Part shown: piece after piece, positions 1-10,817 of the stretch | How positions within the stretch are numbered: the first letter of the stretch is position 1 | How the letters are laid out: every line of letters starts with the position of its first letter | DNA from: Ciona savignyi | Taxonomy: Eukaryota > Chordata > Ascidiacea > Phlebobranchia > Cionidae | Length of the DNA: 64,000 nucleotides | NCBI GenBank assembly: GCA_000149265.1 | Contig: CH002721.1 | Span: 3,401 to 67,400, forward strand | Reading direction: 5' to 3' | The notes under the pieces: generated by a model | Database searches by the model: none | Told to the model about the DNA's origin: nothing | The model's input: only the letters and a program-made list of their open reading frames with translations | Made by a program: the position numbers and the translations under genes

Positions 1-529
1 GCTAGCTCTTAAAGATGACAAATTTGTAAAACGAGAGGCAATAAATGATGTTTGTATTCCCTTGTGCAGCTAAAATTCGAACGAGCGTTTCCTGTGTCGC
101 ATGGCGCTCGAATTGCTAGCGGCCTTTGGCATTTAGACGTCGAGGTACGTGATGTATATAAGTAGTTTGCGTTGGTGCCTTTCTTTTCGATTTTAGATAA
201 GGACTTAAGGAGGCGCGAAATAGAACAATCTTTTGAACGTTTTATTTGCATTTGAAAACTGCGTACAACAGGTCTTAAACGTGAACCAGGTCGCTACAAC
301 ATGTACGTCATGCATAGAAGATACTGTGTTGGTAGGCTGCATAATTCATTACAGCACAGTGAAGGGCAGGTTGAGGATAGAAATTCGACTTGAACAAAGT
401 AAAGCAGACTGCTTGTAGCTCTTTTGCAGGTTAACACATGTGTACGCGATCGCACTAGTGCTCGTGCTTTGACAGCTTGTATATCATATCATAATGACAG
501 ATGATTTCAATTCATTTTAGGTGTCAGAT

Positions 530-566
530 AGGATAGGATATTCATGTTTATTCCCGTGTCAGATAC
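530..566 (-). mobile_element. SINE tail fragment
   Basis: The reversed motif GGATAGGATATTCATGTTTA followed by TTCCCGTG matches the 3' tail of the tRNA-derived SINE whose fullest copy is at 20667-20960. Only the tail remains. Confidence 0.55.
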
Positions 567-920
567 AATATTTTCCCAATATTTAAGGAACGGTTTGATG
601 ATTATATGTTTTAATAAAAAGACCCACTTAAAAATGACGTGTAAACAATAATTCAAATTATATTCAACTTTCTACCAGCATAATCCTTATCAGCTACCCA
701 TATTGCACGTTCGCAAGTTACTGATAAATATTATATTTGTATATTTTCTTTGTAATTCGCATATTTCCGTTTTATAGTCGACGTTTTCTCGCTTCAGTTG
801 ATTGAATTAAAACCCTGTATCATAACAACATGCGATGACAGGGAAATAAGCGTCAACCGCGCTAACGTTGTTTGGTAGGAAACGATTTTAAGCTATTAAT
901 TCTAGGCGCATGTGCGCTCA

Positions 921-1100
921 ACTATGACAATTAATGAAACTGGGGGAACGCCAAAGTGAAATATTTTAGGACAAAGGGCGTTATTCAAAATTCAATATAA
1001 CTAATTTTAACCATGACAATCAATAAAATTGGGGAAAACGCTAAAGCGGGATATTTTAAGACAAGTGCCGTAATTTAATTTTTGATATAAATTATTTCAC
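921..1100. repeat. Two-copy tandem repeat, about 90 bp unit
   Basis: Two adjacent diverged copies begin with ATGACAATTAATGAAA and ATGACAATCAATAAAA. Both continue through GGGGAA, a CGCTAAAG-like core, ATATTTTA and a DNATATAA-like end. There is no coding capacity; it appears to be an old local duplication. Confidence 0.7.
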
Positions 1101-2082
1101 TGTTGCACTTTTATATGCAGCAGTATATGCTCATAAGAAAAGCTGTAGCTTAAAATTAAAATATTAAACTTTTTAAAGTCAAGAAGGCACCAATAAAACC
1201 CAAAGGTTGACTATCTTAGACATGTAAAATATAAATTTCGAGGTAAAGCAAAAGTACAATTGGCCGATCATTTTTTCTTTTGCTTTTTTATGTTAGTTAA
1301 TTATTAAATATTCTATTAACGCTGGTCGGTTTTCCCTTTATTGCAGTTTCTCATCTTAACGTGGTCTATACCGAGTGTCTTTTCTCTGTTTCCGAGTTTG
1401 CTATCTTTAAGATCACCTGATGCACGCATGTACTAATATATTAGTTGTCTTTAATTAATTTAAATCGATGGTTGCTAATTAATGCTGTATTGGACAGCTT
1501 GGTATAGCACATAGATAAAAGGATATTACGTTATACTCATGTATTATACCTCATGTATCATGTATTGTGCAAAGAATTCTTTTAAAAAGCAGAAATATAA
1601 TACGTGGTGGAATATCTGTCTGTGATAAATTACTTATTTAAATTCAATAAAACGTTCCAAACATCTCTTATGCAGGCAAGATAAAAATTTGACTTCTTAG
1701 ATGAAATCAATACGATCGAAATCACTATGTCTTATCCTATATTCACCATACGGCAGTCATGGATATTTTAACGTGTTACGAATATTGTTTCCTTTAATAA
1801 ATTCCACTCTGCCCAAAAAAAACACTTTTTGCGAGTGGCTGATTTCGATCATATAACCTGCCGGGCGCGCAACGATTTGTAACACGGTTGGTTCGTTTGG
1901 TTACGCCTCGAGTCATGAGCCGAAAGGTTGTGTTCAAAACCAATTCTATTCTTCACGTTGTAGATAGAGCTTGTGTGACAAAGATGTAATTTGAAGATAA
2001 CCTGTGGAATAACTTACTTTACACTTCCATTCAAAGGAATAAACATGTGCCTTTTCTTAACATCAAGCTATTTTTTTCAATC

Positions 2083-2270
2083 TTAGGATAACGTAGGATA
2101 TTAGTTTATCCCCGTTAATGGGAAAACCAAGGGGATTAACACACGGGTAATCGTCAGATCACCTCGCGCCCACTGTGGGTTAGCGGATCTAGAAACGACC
2201 AGCAGCTACCGACCACTTTTGTACCTGCAACTCTTCGGATGAAGGCCTAACCCACCATGAAGGGGCTAAC
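2083..2270 (-). mobile_element. tRNA-derived SINE, reversed
   Basis: Read on the minus strand it shows the SINE 3' body: a GCGAGGTGATCTGACGAT-like motif, the CCGTGTGTTAA motif, then CCCATTAACGGGGATAAAC. The tail is ATCCTACGTTATCC-like. The 5' half is diverged. It lies just upstream of the 550-aa gene. Confidence 0.75.
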
Positions 2271-2323
2271 ACTTATCGGTCTTTTTTCCTCCTCTAGGCC
2301 GGCTAGGATAGATAGTCCCCACT

Positions 2324-5300
2324 ATGAATTTTAACCGCGACAGCTCGGTGTATGGCCGACGTAGAGCGTTTATGACTCGAAGTTGCTCTGGTTATCTGAA
2401 AGGGGGAATCCCCACGTCAAAAGAGAGCCTTGATGACGACATAGACGAAACATCTGACACGTCATCAGTGCAGAGCACTACAAGCACGAGGTCGTACAGA
2501 GACTGGCGGAAAGGGCAGCGTAAAAGAAAGAATCTTGCCAAAATCGGAAAAACTCAAAGTTTGTTCGGTGACGCGTCATCGAGAGATGACGACATGAAAC
2601 GTCACATTGACCCTTTCTCGTTTGATATTAGAAGGTAAGTAATTATGCGCTAATAATGGTTGTCTTATCAGGTTCAAAGTGGTGAAGTTCCCTACGTATT
2701 CGCGACTAATGTGTGTCCTAACTATCTCAGATCACAGTTGTAATGCAAAACTCTAAACTGTAGTAGTACTTAGCCGCTAGCTTGTTGCTTGTGTCTACTA
2801 TCCACCAGATGTTGCATGAACTGTAATTGATGGGTTAATGCGTTAAACAAAAAAATCATCCGGCCGTTTAGTCCAGTGGTTTAGTGCGTCTCCTTTCGGC
2901 CGAAAAGTTATAGGTTCTTTGGCAAGGCACTTAACGAAAATTGCAGGAACTATATTAAAGGAACACACCGTAGGATGTGCGCGAGGTGATCTGAAGATTG
3001 CCTGTGTGTTTTTCCCATTTACGAGAATAAACATAAATATCATATATCCTATTATACAACACATTGCAATATAGGTCCAACCGTCCGAGGTATTCGGTAT
3101 ATTAGCTTGTTTGACCGTCCGTATAAATACCATGTCCTTTTGTTAAAACCCAGTCAGCCGACATTATTATAAATTATTTACGAAATTTCAATCAACATTC
3201 CAGGGCCCCCATGCACTCAGTCGAGGATTCGTTTACCATGGACGCAAAAGAAGGTAACAGCTTGATATTGTAAACCTTGACCTATAAGTACGGGCGAGGT
3301 TATGAGTTTACACGTTTGATTTAAGTGGATTATTAAGAAGTGCATTAATTCGAAGATCGTCCACACCCGTGGTACATTCTATCTCGTGTAGTATGATGGT
3401 TTGAATACACCTATCATACCAGATACTTCTTGGGTTGAATTCCCTTTCTAGTCAGTCTGAAACACAATTGTTATGACTGTCATTGTTTCACATTAAAGGA
3501 TAAAAATAAGAATCCGACAACAAGGCTTAAAATAAACAACCACATACGCACCCTCCGGTACCAAATCTTTATCGTGGATTGGAATCGAAATTGAATCGAT
3601 AGTAGTATAATGGTTTGTACACGTAAATCGTACCAGGTTGATCCAAAACTCCATTTTCGTCATGGCCAGTCTAAAATACAATTGTTTTGAATGTCAAATC
3701 TATTTTGTCTTAAAGGAACCGGAATTAAATCGATACCGGAGACGCCTTTCATTTTCAATTTTAGAATTGATTTTTTAATTAATTTTATTCTATTGTCTTC
3801 AGATTCCAGAAACATTTCTTCGTCTTCGGTTGACATACCTCGCCATGACGTCACAATGGATAGTTATGACGTAGGTGCACCATTCAACGAGCTTTCGACG
3901 ATTGTTCAGTCACCCGTGGAGCCATATTATTCGTCGTCGTCGCTCGATTCGTTGTCGCACGAAGAGATGCACGAGAAGCCGAAAATTCCCGATGATGACG
4001 TAATAAACGATGAACAATGGCGGTTGTCTGAAGAACATCAGGATACGCGTGATTGGCTGATTTCCAAGGCGCTCCCGGCGGCCCAGAACAATGCAAACGT
4101 CATAAAGAAGATTCCCAACGTAATAGAGAAAACGACGGAACCATTGAAACGGTAATTGTTAGAATTATTTTTGTTTGGAAAATCTCTTTTAAAAGACTGT
4201 TTTTAAAAGTTACATTTTTTACGACAAACCCGTATGTGGTGACCCCGACTATATTTCCCCATTTTTTTTATAATTTCTGTATTTGGTATTTCTTCAACAA
4301 ATTTATCCTGGTTTTATTTTTTTGTCATATTTACATTTTTCAAATTTGTGGCAAGTCAGTGTCAGCGCGTTAAACTGGTATTGTGCCCAAAACACCAGCT
4401 AGCTAGTTGGTGTGTCCTATGGCAAGAATTTCTTGATTTAAACCATTATGTTTAGTTTGTTAAACAAAAAACTTACGTTCTTTCTTGTCCAAGCCTCGGC
4501 CAACACCATCGATTCAGTGAATTTAAATGGATCGAATATAGACTTATCATCACCGTTGGGTAGTTGAAGCTTATACGGTGTGTGTTGTAAATAATGGATA
4601 CGACCATTAAGTTTAGCTATAGTACAATCCATTGATTAATTGGATCCAGGAGATGTTCGCTAAATGCCTTGCCCAAGTATTATACCGTTTAGCCAGCGGC
4701 TGGTTTCGATAGAACAACCTTTCGGCTTCCATCAGGCCGCCGGGGTTCTTAATGTGTTTTGAATGCAGTCACCAGAAGCCACCCTTTACGTTGTGCCTTG
4801 GTTTTTCAGATCAAGAGATCCAAGCTTAGATCTAGGATTCGGTGCTGGTCTAAATGAACTAAGTCTAATTTTTGATCCAAAACAGAAAATTAAAGAAGGT
4901 GAGGTAAGTTGCGGGTTGCTTAGAGGGGAAGTACCAAGTTTATATTGGATTTATCCACGGTTGTAACTGGTGCTTAGAATCACCGATGTAGCTTTACTGT
5001 GGAAATGCGTTCATTTATACATAGCATTATTATGCGTCAATGTGAAACTGTGATATTTATATGTTCATACCCATTAATGGGAGAACCCGAAGATCCAAAG
5101 GCTAATTGTCAGACTGAGAATAAGATAGCTTACACCTATAAAAAAAAGTTACAAATCCAAATGCATTGTCCCGCCTTCTACTAATCCCCAGCGTAGGCAG
5201 GTCAATACAGTCTGCCCATGGTCTGCTTTCAGGCCTTTCAGATCTTGAGATCATATTTTTATTACATTTGTATTGGTTATTGCCTTAGTGCTTGATCAAT

Positions 5301-6842
5301 TTAAATCCACTACACTAAGGCACAGACCATAAAATGTTTTGCCGCATAAATGGATGAGAATGGAAACCACAATCTGATTGTTATGCTGTCTTGAGGCTTT
5401 GTGTTTTAGCTAAATGTTTCCTTTTTGTAGAAAATTGTACAATTTCCGGTCGTCTGCAGGATATTATGACGAAACTGTATATATTATGTTTTGTATATTA
5501 TCATTCTATTATTTTAAGGTGTCCGGCCAACCTTATGTGGAAAACACATCAGTGAAAGATGATTTACCAAAACTGGTAAGTTCAACGCCGAGTTCGTTAG
5601 AAAAGACGTCCATAGATGGTCCCATCTCTTCTAATGTTGAGACCGAAAATGGCGGAATACCTAATACACTGCAAACTCCTCAATTTCAATCAGAAGATCT
5701 GTATAACAAATCGGAAGAACCTAATAAACAACCAGAAGACCATAACTGCGATGCACAAAGTGCAGATCAATATGTTGATCCACAAAATGAACAATTATCA
5801 CAGGAAGTATTACAAAGTATTAAAGACAGGTCAACAATTGGTTCAGAAAACACACCAAATAACACACCAGAGACCAACCAAACCCAAAAGAAAACAACAG
5901 ATAACACACCAAAGACCAGCAAACAAAAAACACCAGATAACGCATCAAAGACCAGCAAAGAAGAAACACAAGATAACGCACCAGAGACCAGCAAAACCCA
6001 GGAGAAAACCCCAGATATTGAAACTGGTTCGACAGTAACAATCAGTGCTGCAAGTGATTGTTCCCCCCAAAGCAACCAAGATCAGCGAGATGAAAATGCT
6101 GACATGGAATCCCATCCTCGGGATTTAGCTAAAGGTATGTTCGTCGCACGTCAGCGCATAAAGCTCATTGTTGTGCACACTTTACGAAGACCACCCGATC
6201 CGCCAATTTTTAATCGCTTGTAGCGGCATGAAAATGGGACAGATCATCGCTGGTAACGGGACTGTCATATGCGATTTATCTGCTGACAGATGGCAATTCC
6301 CGATTGAAGCGACGGTGGACGCGAGGTGATCTGACGATTGCCCGTGTGTTAACCCCCTTGGTTTCCCCATTCACGGGGATATACATGAATATCCTATCCT
6401 ATCCCAATAGGAAAACCAAGACGGTTAGCAAAATTGTGTCCAAAGACACAATTTAACGGACGAGTCAGCAGCTGGTTTCGAACCTATAACCTACCAATAG
6501 AGCTAACCGGGTGAAAAGTTTGATTTGAATTGGGCGGCATAACTGCATAAGCGTATCCAAACTGTACTAAACATGCAACACAACCAACATATATATTCCC
6601 ATTTACTAGCTCTTCGGCTTCCGCTGCAAAGTGGTCAACACGATACGAGCGAAGCAGATAATGCGAACCAACTTGAAGCTTCCATCAATGAAGACTCCTC
6701 ACTTGTGCACGATCTTCCCAATGTGAGTGGATGCATAGGCGACATCGGGATAATCAGGACCGGGGTTTCAACATCAATGGTTAAAATGACCGAGAGGTTA
6801 AGCTGGTTATCTAACAATACAAAACGCCAATTAAAACCTTAA
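2324..6842 (+). CDS. Six-exon gene, about 550 aa, function unknown
   Basis: Proposed exons are 2324-2634, 3204-3253, 3803-4151, 4810-4903, 5519-6134 and 6610-6842. All introns are GT-AG, the phases match at each of the five junctions, and the total is 1653 nt including the stop. The start ATG has an in-frame TAG just upstream. No domain was recognised. Residues 1-104 are basic with an acidic serine patch (SLDDDIDETSDTSS) and RKGQRKRK. Exon 3 is serine- and acid-rich (VEPYYSSSSLDSLSHEE). Exon 5 encodes a hydrophilic segment with about four 14-residue repeats (core TPDNASKTSK, residues about 380-432). Composition suggests a largely disordered soluble protein, possibly nuclear, but that is inference. 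There is no signal peptide or membrane segment. Donor GTAAGT at 5575 could give a shorter exon 5. SINEs lie in introns 1 and 5. The last acceptor (ACTAG, 6608-6609) is the least certain junction. Confidence 0.72.
2859..3054 (+). mobile_element. tRNA-derived SINE in intron 1 of the 550-aa gene
   Basis: The A-box-like CCAGTGGTTTAGTGCG is followed by TTGGCAAGGCACTTAACG, ATTAAAGGAACACA, GTGCGCGAGGTGATCTGA and a TATCATATATCCTAT tail. It carries an internal deletion relative to the full copy at 20667-20960. Confidence 0.85.
5854..6010 (+). repeat. Coding minisatellite, about 42 bp unit
   Basis: About four imperfect copies of a unit built on AGATAACRCACCARAGACC keep the reading frame of exon 5. They encode Thr/Lys/Pro/Asn/Glu-rich segments of about 14 residues such as TPDNASKTSKEET and TQDNAPETSKTQEK. 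Unit length is a multiple of three, so copy-number change would not break the frame. Confidence 0.8.
6318..6404 (+). mobile_element. SINE 3' half in intron 5
   Basis: GACGCGAGGTGATCTGACGA, the CCGTGTGTTAACCCCCTTGG motif, the CCATTCACGGGGATA motif and a clean ATCCTATCCTATCC tail mark the 3' half of the common SINE. The 5' half is diverged or missing. Confidence 0.85.
6404..6515 (-). mobile_element. Second SINE, opposite orientation, abutting the first
   Basis: On the minus strand it starts with a tRNA-like head (GGTTAGCTCTATTGGTAGG), then a B-box-like GGTTCGAAACC. It ends with CTTGGTTTTCCTATTG. It joins the previous SINE tail to tail, suggesting insertion into that tail. Confidence 0.6.
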
Positions 6843-7885
6843 TGATGGCGAATATAGATGGTGAAACCCATTAGCCTGACCAATTGTAAGCAATACGTTA
6901 AGCTTGATTATCCCGTGTTTTTTTTGACAAGAAACAATTATTTCTTCTAATCACCATCCGGTTAAAAACATTAAGTTCGTTATTTTTAAAATATAACTTG
7001 AGTTATGTTATAAAGTTTCATTGCTGTTATTAATTCCACTACTTTGCAGCCCCAAAGTCCGGTGGAAAAAAGCATCAAAGCCAGCGAGCCCAGTGGCGCC
7101 ACCTCGCGGCATAAAAAGTCCATCCCACTCTCACCAACCGATTCCCGATACGCATTGTGCAATTGCTGCACCGTGATGTAATATTTGATGACGTCATACA
7201 ACATACTGTGGCGCACGGGCCGCAAGACACTGTTGGCTGGCACATTATATTTAATCACGTCACAATATGTTTGCTAATGACGTGTATGTCCCTCTGTTCG
7301 GTTGCGGCATGCCCGTGATATTAATTTTGACTTCACAAAACCATTGAAATTGTCAAAATTCCACCGTTGCGTCGAACCAAATGTCGTCATCATTGGCTAC
7401 GTCATAAAATGTACGTCACAATTCCAAGTAAATTCAAACCTTGCATCGTATGCGTGCACTGTGAACAAAATAAACTATTTTCTCACAAAATCACAGATCT
7501 CCTATTTAGCGCTGAACGTGGCTCTAGCGTGACCAGAATATATTTTATCTGGTTTATAAGAGGCGAGTCGTATGCAGGATGAGATGCTAAGATTCTTGCG
7601 CACAACGACATGTCAATAAATTCTTAAATATACAGTACTTGAATCAAATAAATTTCAATAACCGATATTTCAATTGTCACAGAAATTTATAAATATTACG
7701 TATAAATGGGAAATTATTAATTGTTGGACTCGTATAAGTCACGTCATCGAAATGTAAGTCGGCGGAAAACTTAAATTAAATATATTATTACCGCCATCCA
7801 AGGGAACAGAAAATATTTTTTACTGTTAAAAAAATTCTCTTAATCGCTTCTGCAAAGAGAAGTAGGCTAACATACATGTACACAT
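6843..7885. other. Intergenic stretch with no supported gene
   Basis: The region follows the stop codon of the 550-aa gene. A minus-strand frame of 90 codons (6986-7258) and overlapping plus-strand frames (7302-7582) exist, but none has splice signals, a recognisable motif or support from a second copy. Several CGTCA-type CRE half-sites are scattered here. Nothing else was seen. Confidence 0.4.
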
Positions 7886-7886
7886 A

Positions 7887-8857
7887 GGGGAACAGTGGGT
7901 AAAATGGGCCCTTTAATTGCAAATCGGATTTTTTACTGATATAAAGCCCGCTGGACTTAAGTTTTTCATGTGGTGTCACCTAATACCAAAGTCTTCACAC
8001 ATAACATGTTAACTTTCTAATAATTTTTGTTAAATATATTTTATCAACAAAGAAAAATATTTCGTTAGTGGCCCATTTTAGACAAGGGTGTAGTCTAAAA
8101 TAGGCCCCGGCCAGTTTTCGACGTTAACATTTCGCTAGATAACAATATCAATATTCGCTTCCCATATAAACAATGTTATTACATTTCTTTTTATGATGTA
8201 GTTTTTTTTTAATTTAAGACTTTGAATTACAACAATTACTTTTTATTTAATACCCAGCTACTACTACTAGTATGCTAATGCAATAACACCTTGCTACTTT
8301 AGTGGAAGCATAACTATCGATTCATGTTATTAATAGCATTAAGAAAACCCCTTTAGTTTATTGTGAAACACATAATATGACTGTTAATGCTAAGTCTAGC
8401 CCTTTAGTACTGTTAATGCTAAGTCTAGCCCTCTTAGTTACCAAATGAACTTAGGGGACCCATATTAGACGAGTGCCATCATACGACTTAAAATCTCTAA
8501 AAAAAATCTTTAAAAAAAAGAAGTTTTATTACTACCAGTAAAATTAGGTCTAGGCTATATAGTTCTATTTAACTACAGTAAAAGTTATTTAAGTATTTAA
8601 TCTTTTCTATTATATATTAGCAGAAAACAATAATTTCAAATTTATATTCAGACCTTCTCAAACCGAAATAACTACAGAAAACATTGAGTTTGGTAATTTC
8701 ACGCTCAAACTTCGGTTTGGAGATTCCATAATTTGATATACTGACACTGGTTCTCGCAGCAAATTTTATTCTTCAGAATATATTGAAAATTGGAGGGGGC
8801 CCATTTTACCCACGTGGCCCATTTTACCCACGTGGCCCATTTTACCCACTTTTCCCC
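7887..8857. mobile_element. Non-autonomous DNA transposon with GGGG...CCCC terminal inverted repeats
   Basis: The left end reads GGGGAACAGTGGGTAAAATG and the right end is its reverse complement with one mismatch. TA flanks both ends (TA at 7885-7886 and 8858-8859); an alternative reading is a 4-base ACAT duplication. The right end has the motif CCCATTTTACCCAC three times in tandem. Related internal pieces (GGCCCATTTTAGAC at about 8070, CCCATATTAGAC at about 8459) point to an internally rearranged element. The interior is AT-rich and has a small two-copy repeat at 8380-8437. No transposase frame was seen. The superfamily is not assigned. Confidence 0.8.
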
Positions 8858-8858
8858 T

Positions 8859-10809
8859 ACATACTTACATACAAAAACGGTCTTAGCAATGAGCCTTTCC
8901 TGGATTGGAAAATATAAGGACTGTATAAAAGTGAAAAATAAAACGTTTTAACTGAATGTGAATAAAATAAAATTTAAAAACTTTGTTTCACATTTCCACA
9001 TTGGGTTGATTTTCACCGAAATAGTTTTCTCGAAGAGTGAAATAACATCAACCGCAACATTTGATTTGAGAGGCAAAGCAGGTTTTGTTGATACTTCCAG
9101 ATCTAAATACATCCCACATAACGTGATAGAAAACTATATATTGAACAGTCAGTATGGTAAGTCAGAATATGCGTTTAGGAAACACTACGTCGGAGATGTT
9201 TTTAAACATTTGATAAATTTAATTCACTGGTGCCAGGCGATGACCGATGACCGTGTTTCTCAAGGAGACAAGTTTCGATGTAACGTCCTTTCGGTTGAAA
9301 GACGACGCGTTAACCCACACACAGGTCATAAAATTGGCGTTAAATATTTCAAATTTGGGTTGCGGACTTGCGGTTCGCTCTTTCGGTTCAGACAAGACTA
9401 GATGTGACGATTCATTCATAAAATTGGTACTCCTCCATTTTTATTTAATGTATTAATACCTGAACTCCGCACTTAATTTAGCAAACAAAACAACCGGGCA
9501 ACGATTTTTGAATTAATCTTATGTGAAGTTTATATTTTACCTCCAAAAATAAAACCCTTTGAGTGGTTCTGCGCATGCGCATTCGAGAGAAACGCACTTT
9601 TTTGTATGCTCCCAGCGGATGAATATATGAACGGTTGACTGAACTCGCGCATAAATGTGTGATCTGTGTAAGGGTGCAGTGAAATGTATGTGTCGTCTAA
9701 CTTTAATATTTTTATAATTTCGTGCCTAAAATTAAGAATTTGTTAATAAAATTGGCATATAATTGTCATTGATAGCAGCAGCAACCTATTGGTATTCCAG
9801 GTTAGTCTATAAGTTTTGTAGAAATTTGTTTTTTAGTGGTTTAGCTGCGTCTGTGAGTGTGTCTACACTGCGCGATATTTTGCACGAGCTAAAAACATGG
9901 CGTCGCGCCGCGCGTGGAACAACGCACTTTAATAACAAAAAGTTTGGTTCACACTAGTGATACTACAATTTGAACGGCACATCTTACAGTTTGTTGTCTA
10001 TTTTTATACATTTACGTAATAATAAAGTTAAATTAAACTTTTAATTGAAATTGTTACCGTTACTCATTGTGGTATATTGATTGGCCAAATATTAAAAATG
10101 GATAAGAACAACTATATAAACCTTTTAAAGGTTAGTTTTTATTAATATTTAAAATTTGGTTACAAATTAAATATAAACGGTTAAGGTTATCAATTACACT
10201 TTATTTGAAATATTAACATACACTTGGTGATAAGTTATAAACAAATACACAAGAGTTGAATAGTTTAGTTCATTTTTTGTTTTCATGATGAAAACATGAA
10301 GCAGGACCTTTGATAAAAATTTAGAAAACGACAGTCGTTAAAACACTAAAAAAACAACATTTATCAAGTTTCGGTATAATTAGACGTGGCCGCTAAACCC
10401 ACATAAAAGAAATGAAAAAATAAATGTTTAAAAAAATACACTATTACACTAAGCCTCGAAGAAAAGTGTGCGGTAAAGAATACAATCACATGCAATCATC
10501 ATTAGATGTATAAAGAATTCTTCCGCAGTTGGTTTGATATTTCACTTTTCCGGAAACCAGCAGTTGTGTCCTCTGTCCTTTGGCAAATCAGTTGCCGACT
10601 GGTTTAATGGCTTGCACTAAAACAGTCTTTAATTTGTATGTTGTAATGGCTTTAGCAACTTTATTGTGGACATGAGTTGTCATATGATAACCGTATATAA
10701 ATTGAATGAGATTTCCCCATTTGTCAGGAGAGAAAACAAAAACTCATCAATATGAACAGAAGTTGGAATTATCCATGTTAGATTTAGAATAAAAATTCCA
10801 CTTTCATAG
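8859..10809. other. Intergenic / putative 5' region of the zinc-finger gene
   Basis: No supported protein gene. An open frame at 8958-9401 starts with GTG, and its second half overlaps a SINE-like CCTTTCGGTTGAAAGACGACGC motif, so it is not called. The region includes a promoter-like island (see 9570-9581) and ends in an acceptor-like TTTCATAG (AG 10808-10809). That site lies 8 bases before the zinc-finger start codon and fits a 5' UTR intron or SL acceptor. Confidence 0.4.
9570..9581. promoter_or_regulatory. NRF1-type palindrome, candidate promoter element
   Basis: TGCGCATGCGCA is a perfect NRF1 consensus palindrome. About 320 bp downstream lies a GC-rich patch with AACATGGCGTCGCGCCGCGC, similar to promoter YY1-type ATGGCG elements. 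In an AT-rich background these suggest a housekeeping-type promoter, perhaps of the zinc-finger gene, whose coding start is about 1.2 kb downstream. No transcript start can be seen. Confidence 0.35.
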
Positions 10810-10817
10810 GTTGAATC

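Larger units (their letters stand above)
1..2297. other. AT-rich region without a recognised gene
   Basis: No convincing exon with splice sites was seen on either strand. Short open frames near the left edge have no supporting features. The stretch holds a SINE tail fragment, a two-copy tandem repeat and, at its right end, a reversed SINE. It ends in a pyrimidine-rich acceptor-like site (TCCTCCTCTAG, AG at 2296-2297) just before the first coding exon of the next gene. That site may close a 5' UTR intron or take a spliced leader, since Ciona uses SL trans-splicing. Confidence 0.5.

Noticed and set aside
9-251. Minus-strand open frame of 80 codons at the left edge
   Set aside because: No splice sites, motif or second copy; ordinary chance length for this composition.
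5767-6075. Minus-strand frames opposite exon 5 of the 550-aa gene
   Set aside because: Low-complexity shadow of the coding minisatellite on the plus strand.
6986-7258. 90-codon minus-strand frame downstream of the 550-aa gene
   Set aside because: Looks protein-like in part, but has no splice context, family match or conserved copy.
8958-9401. 147-codon plus-strand frame
   Set aside because: Starts with GTG and its second half contains SINE-like sequence; no ATG-initiated support.
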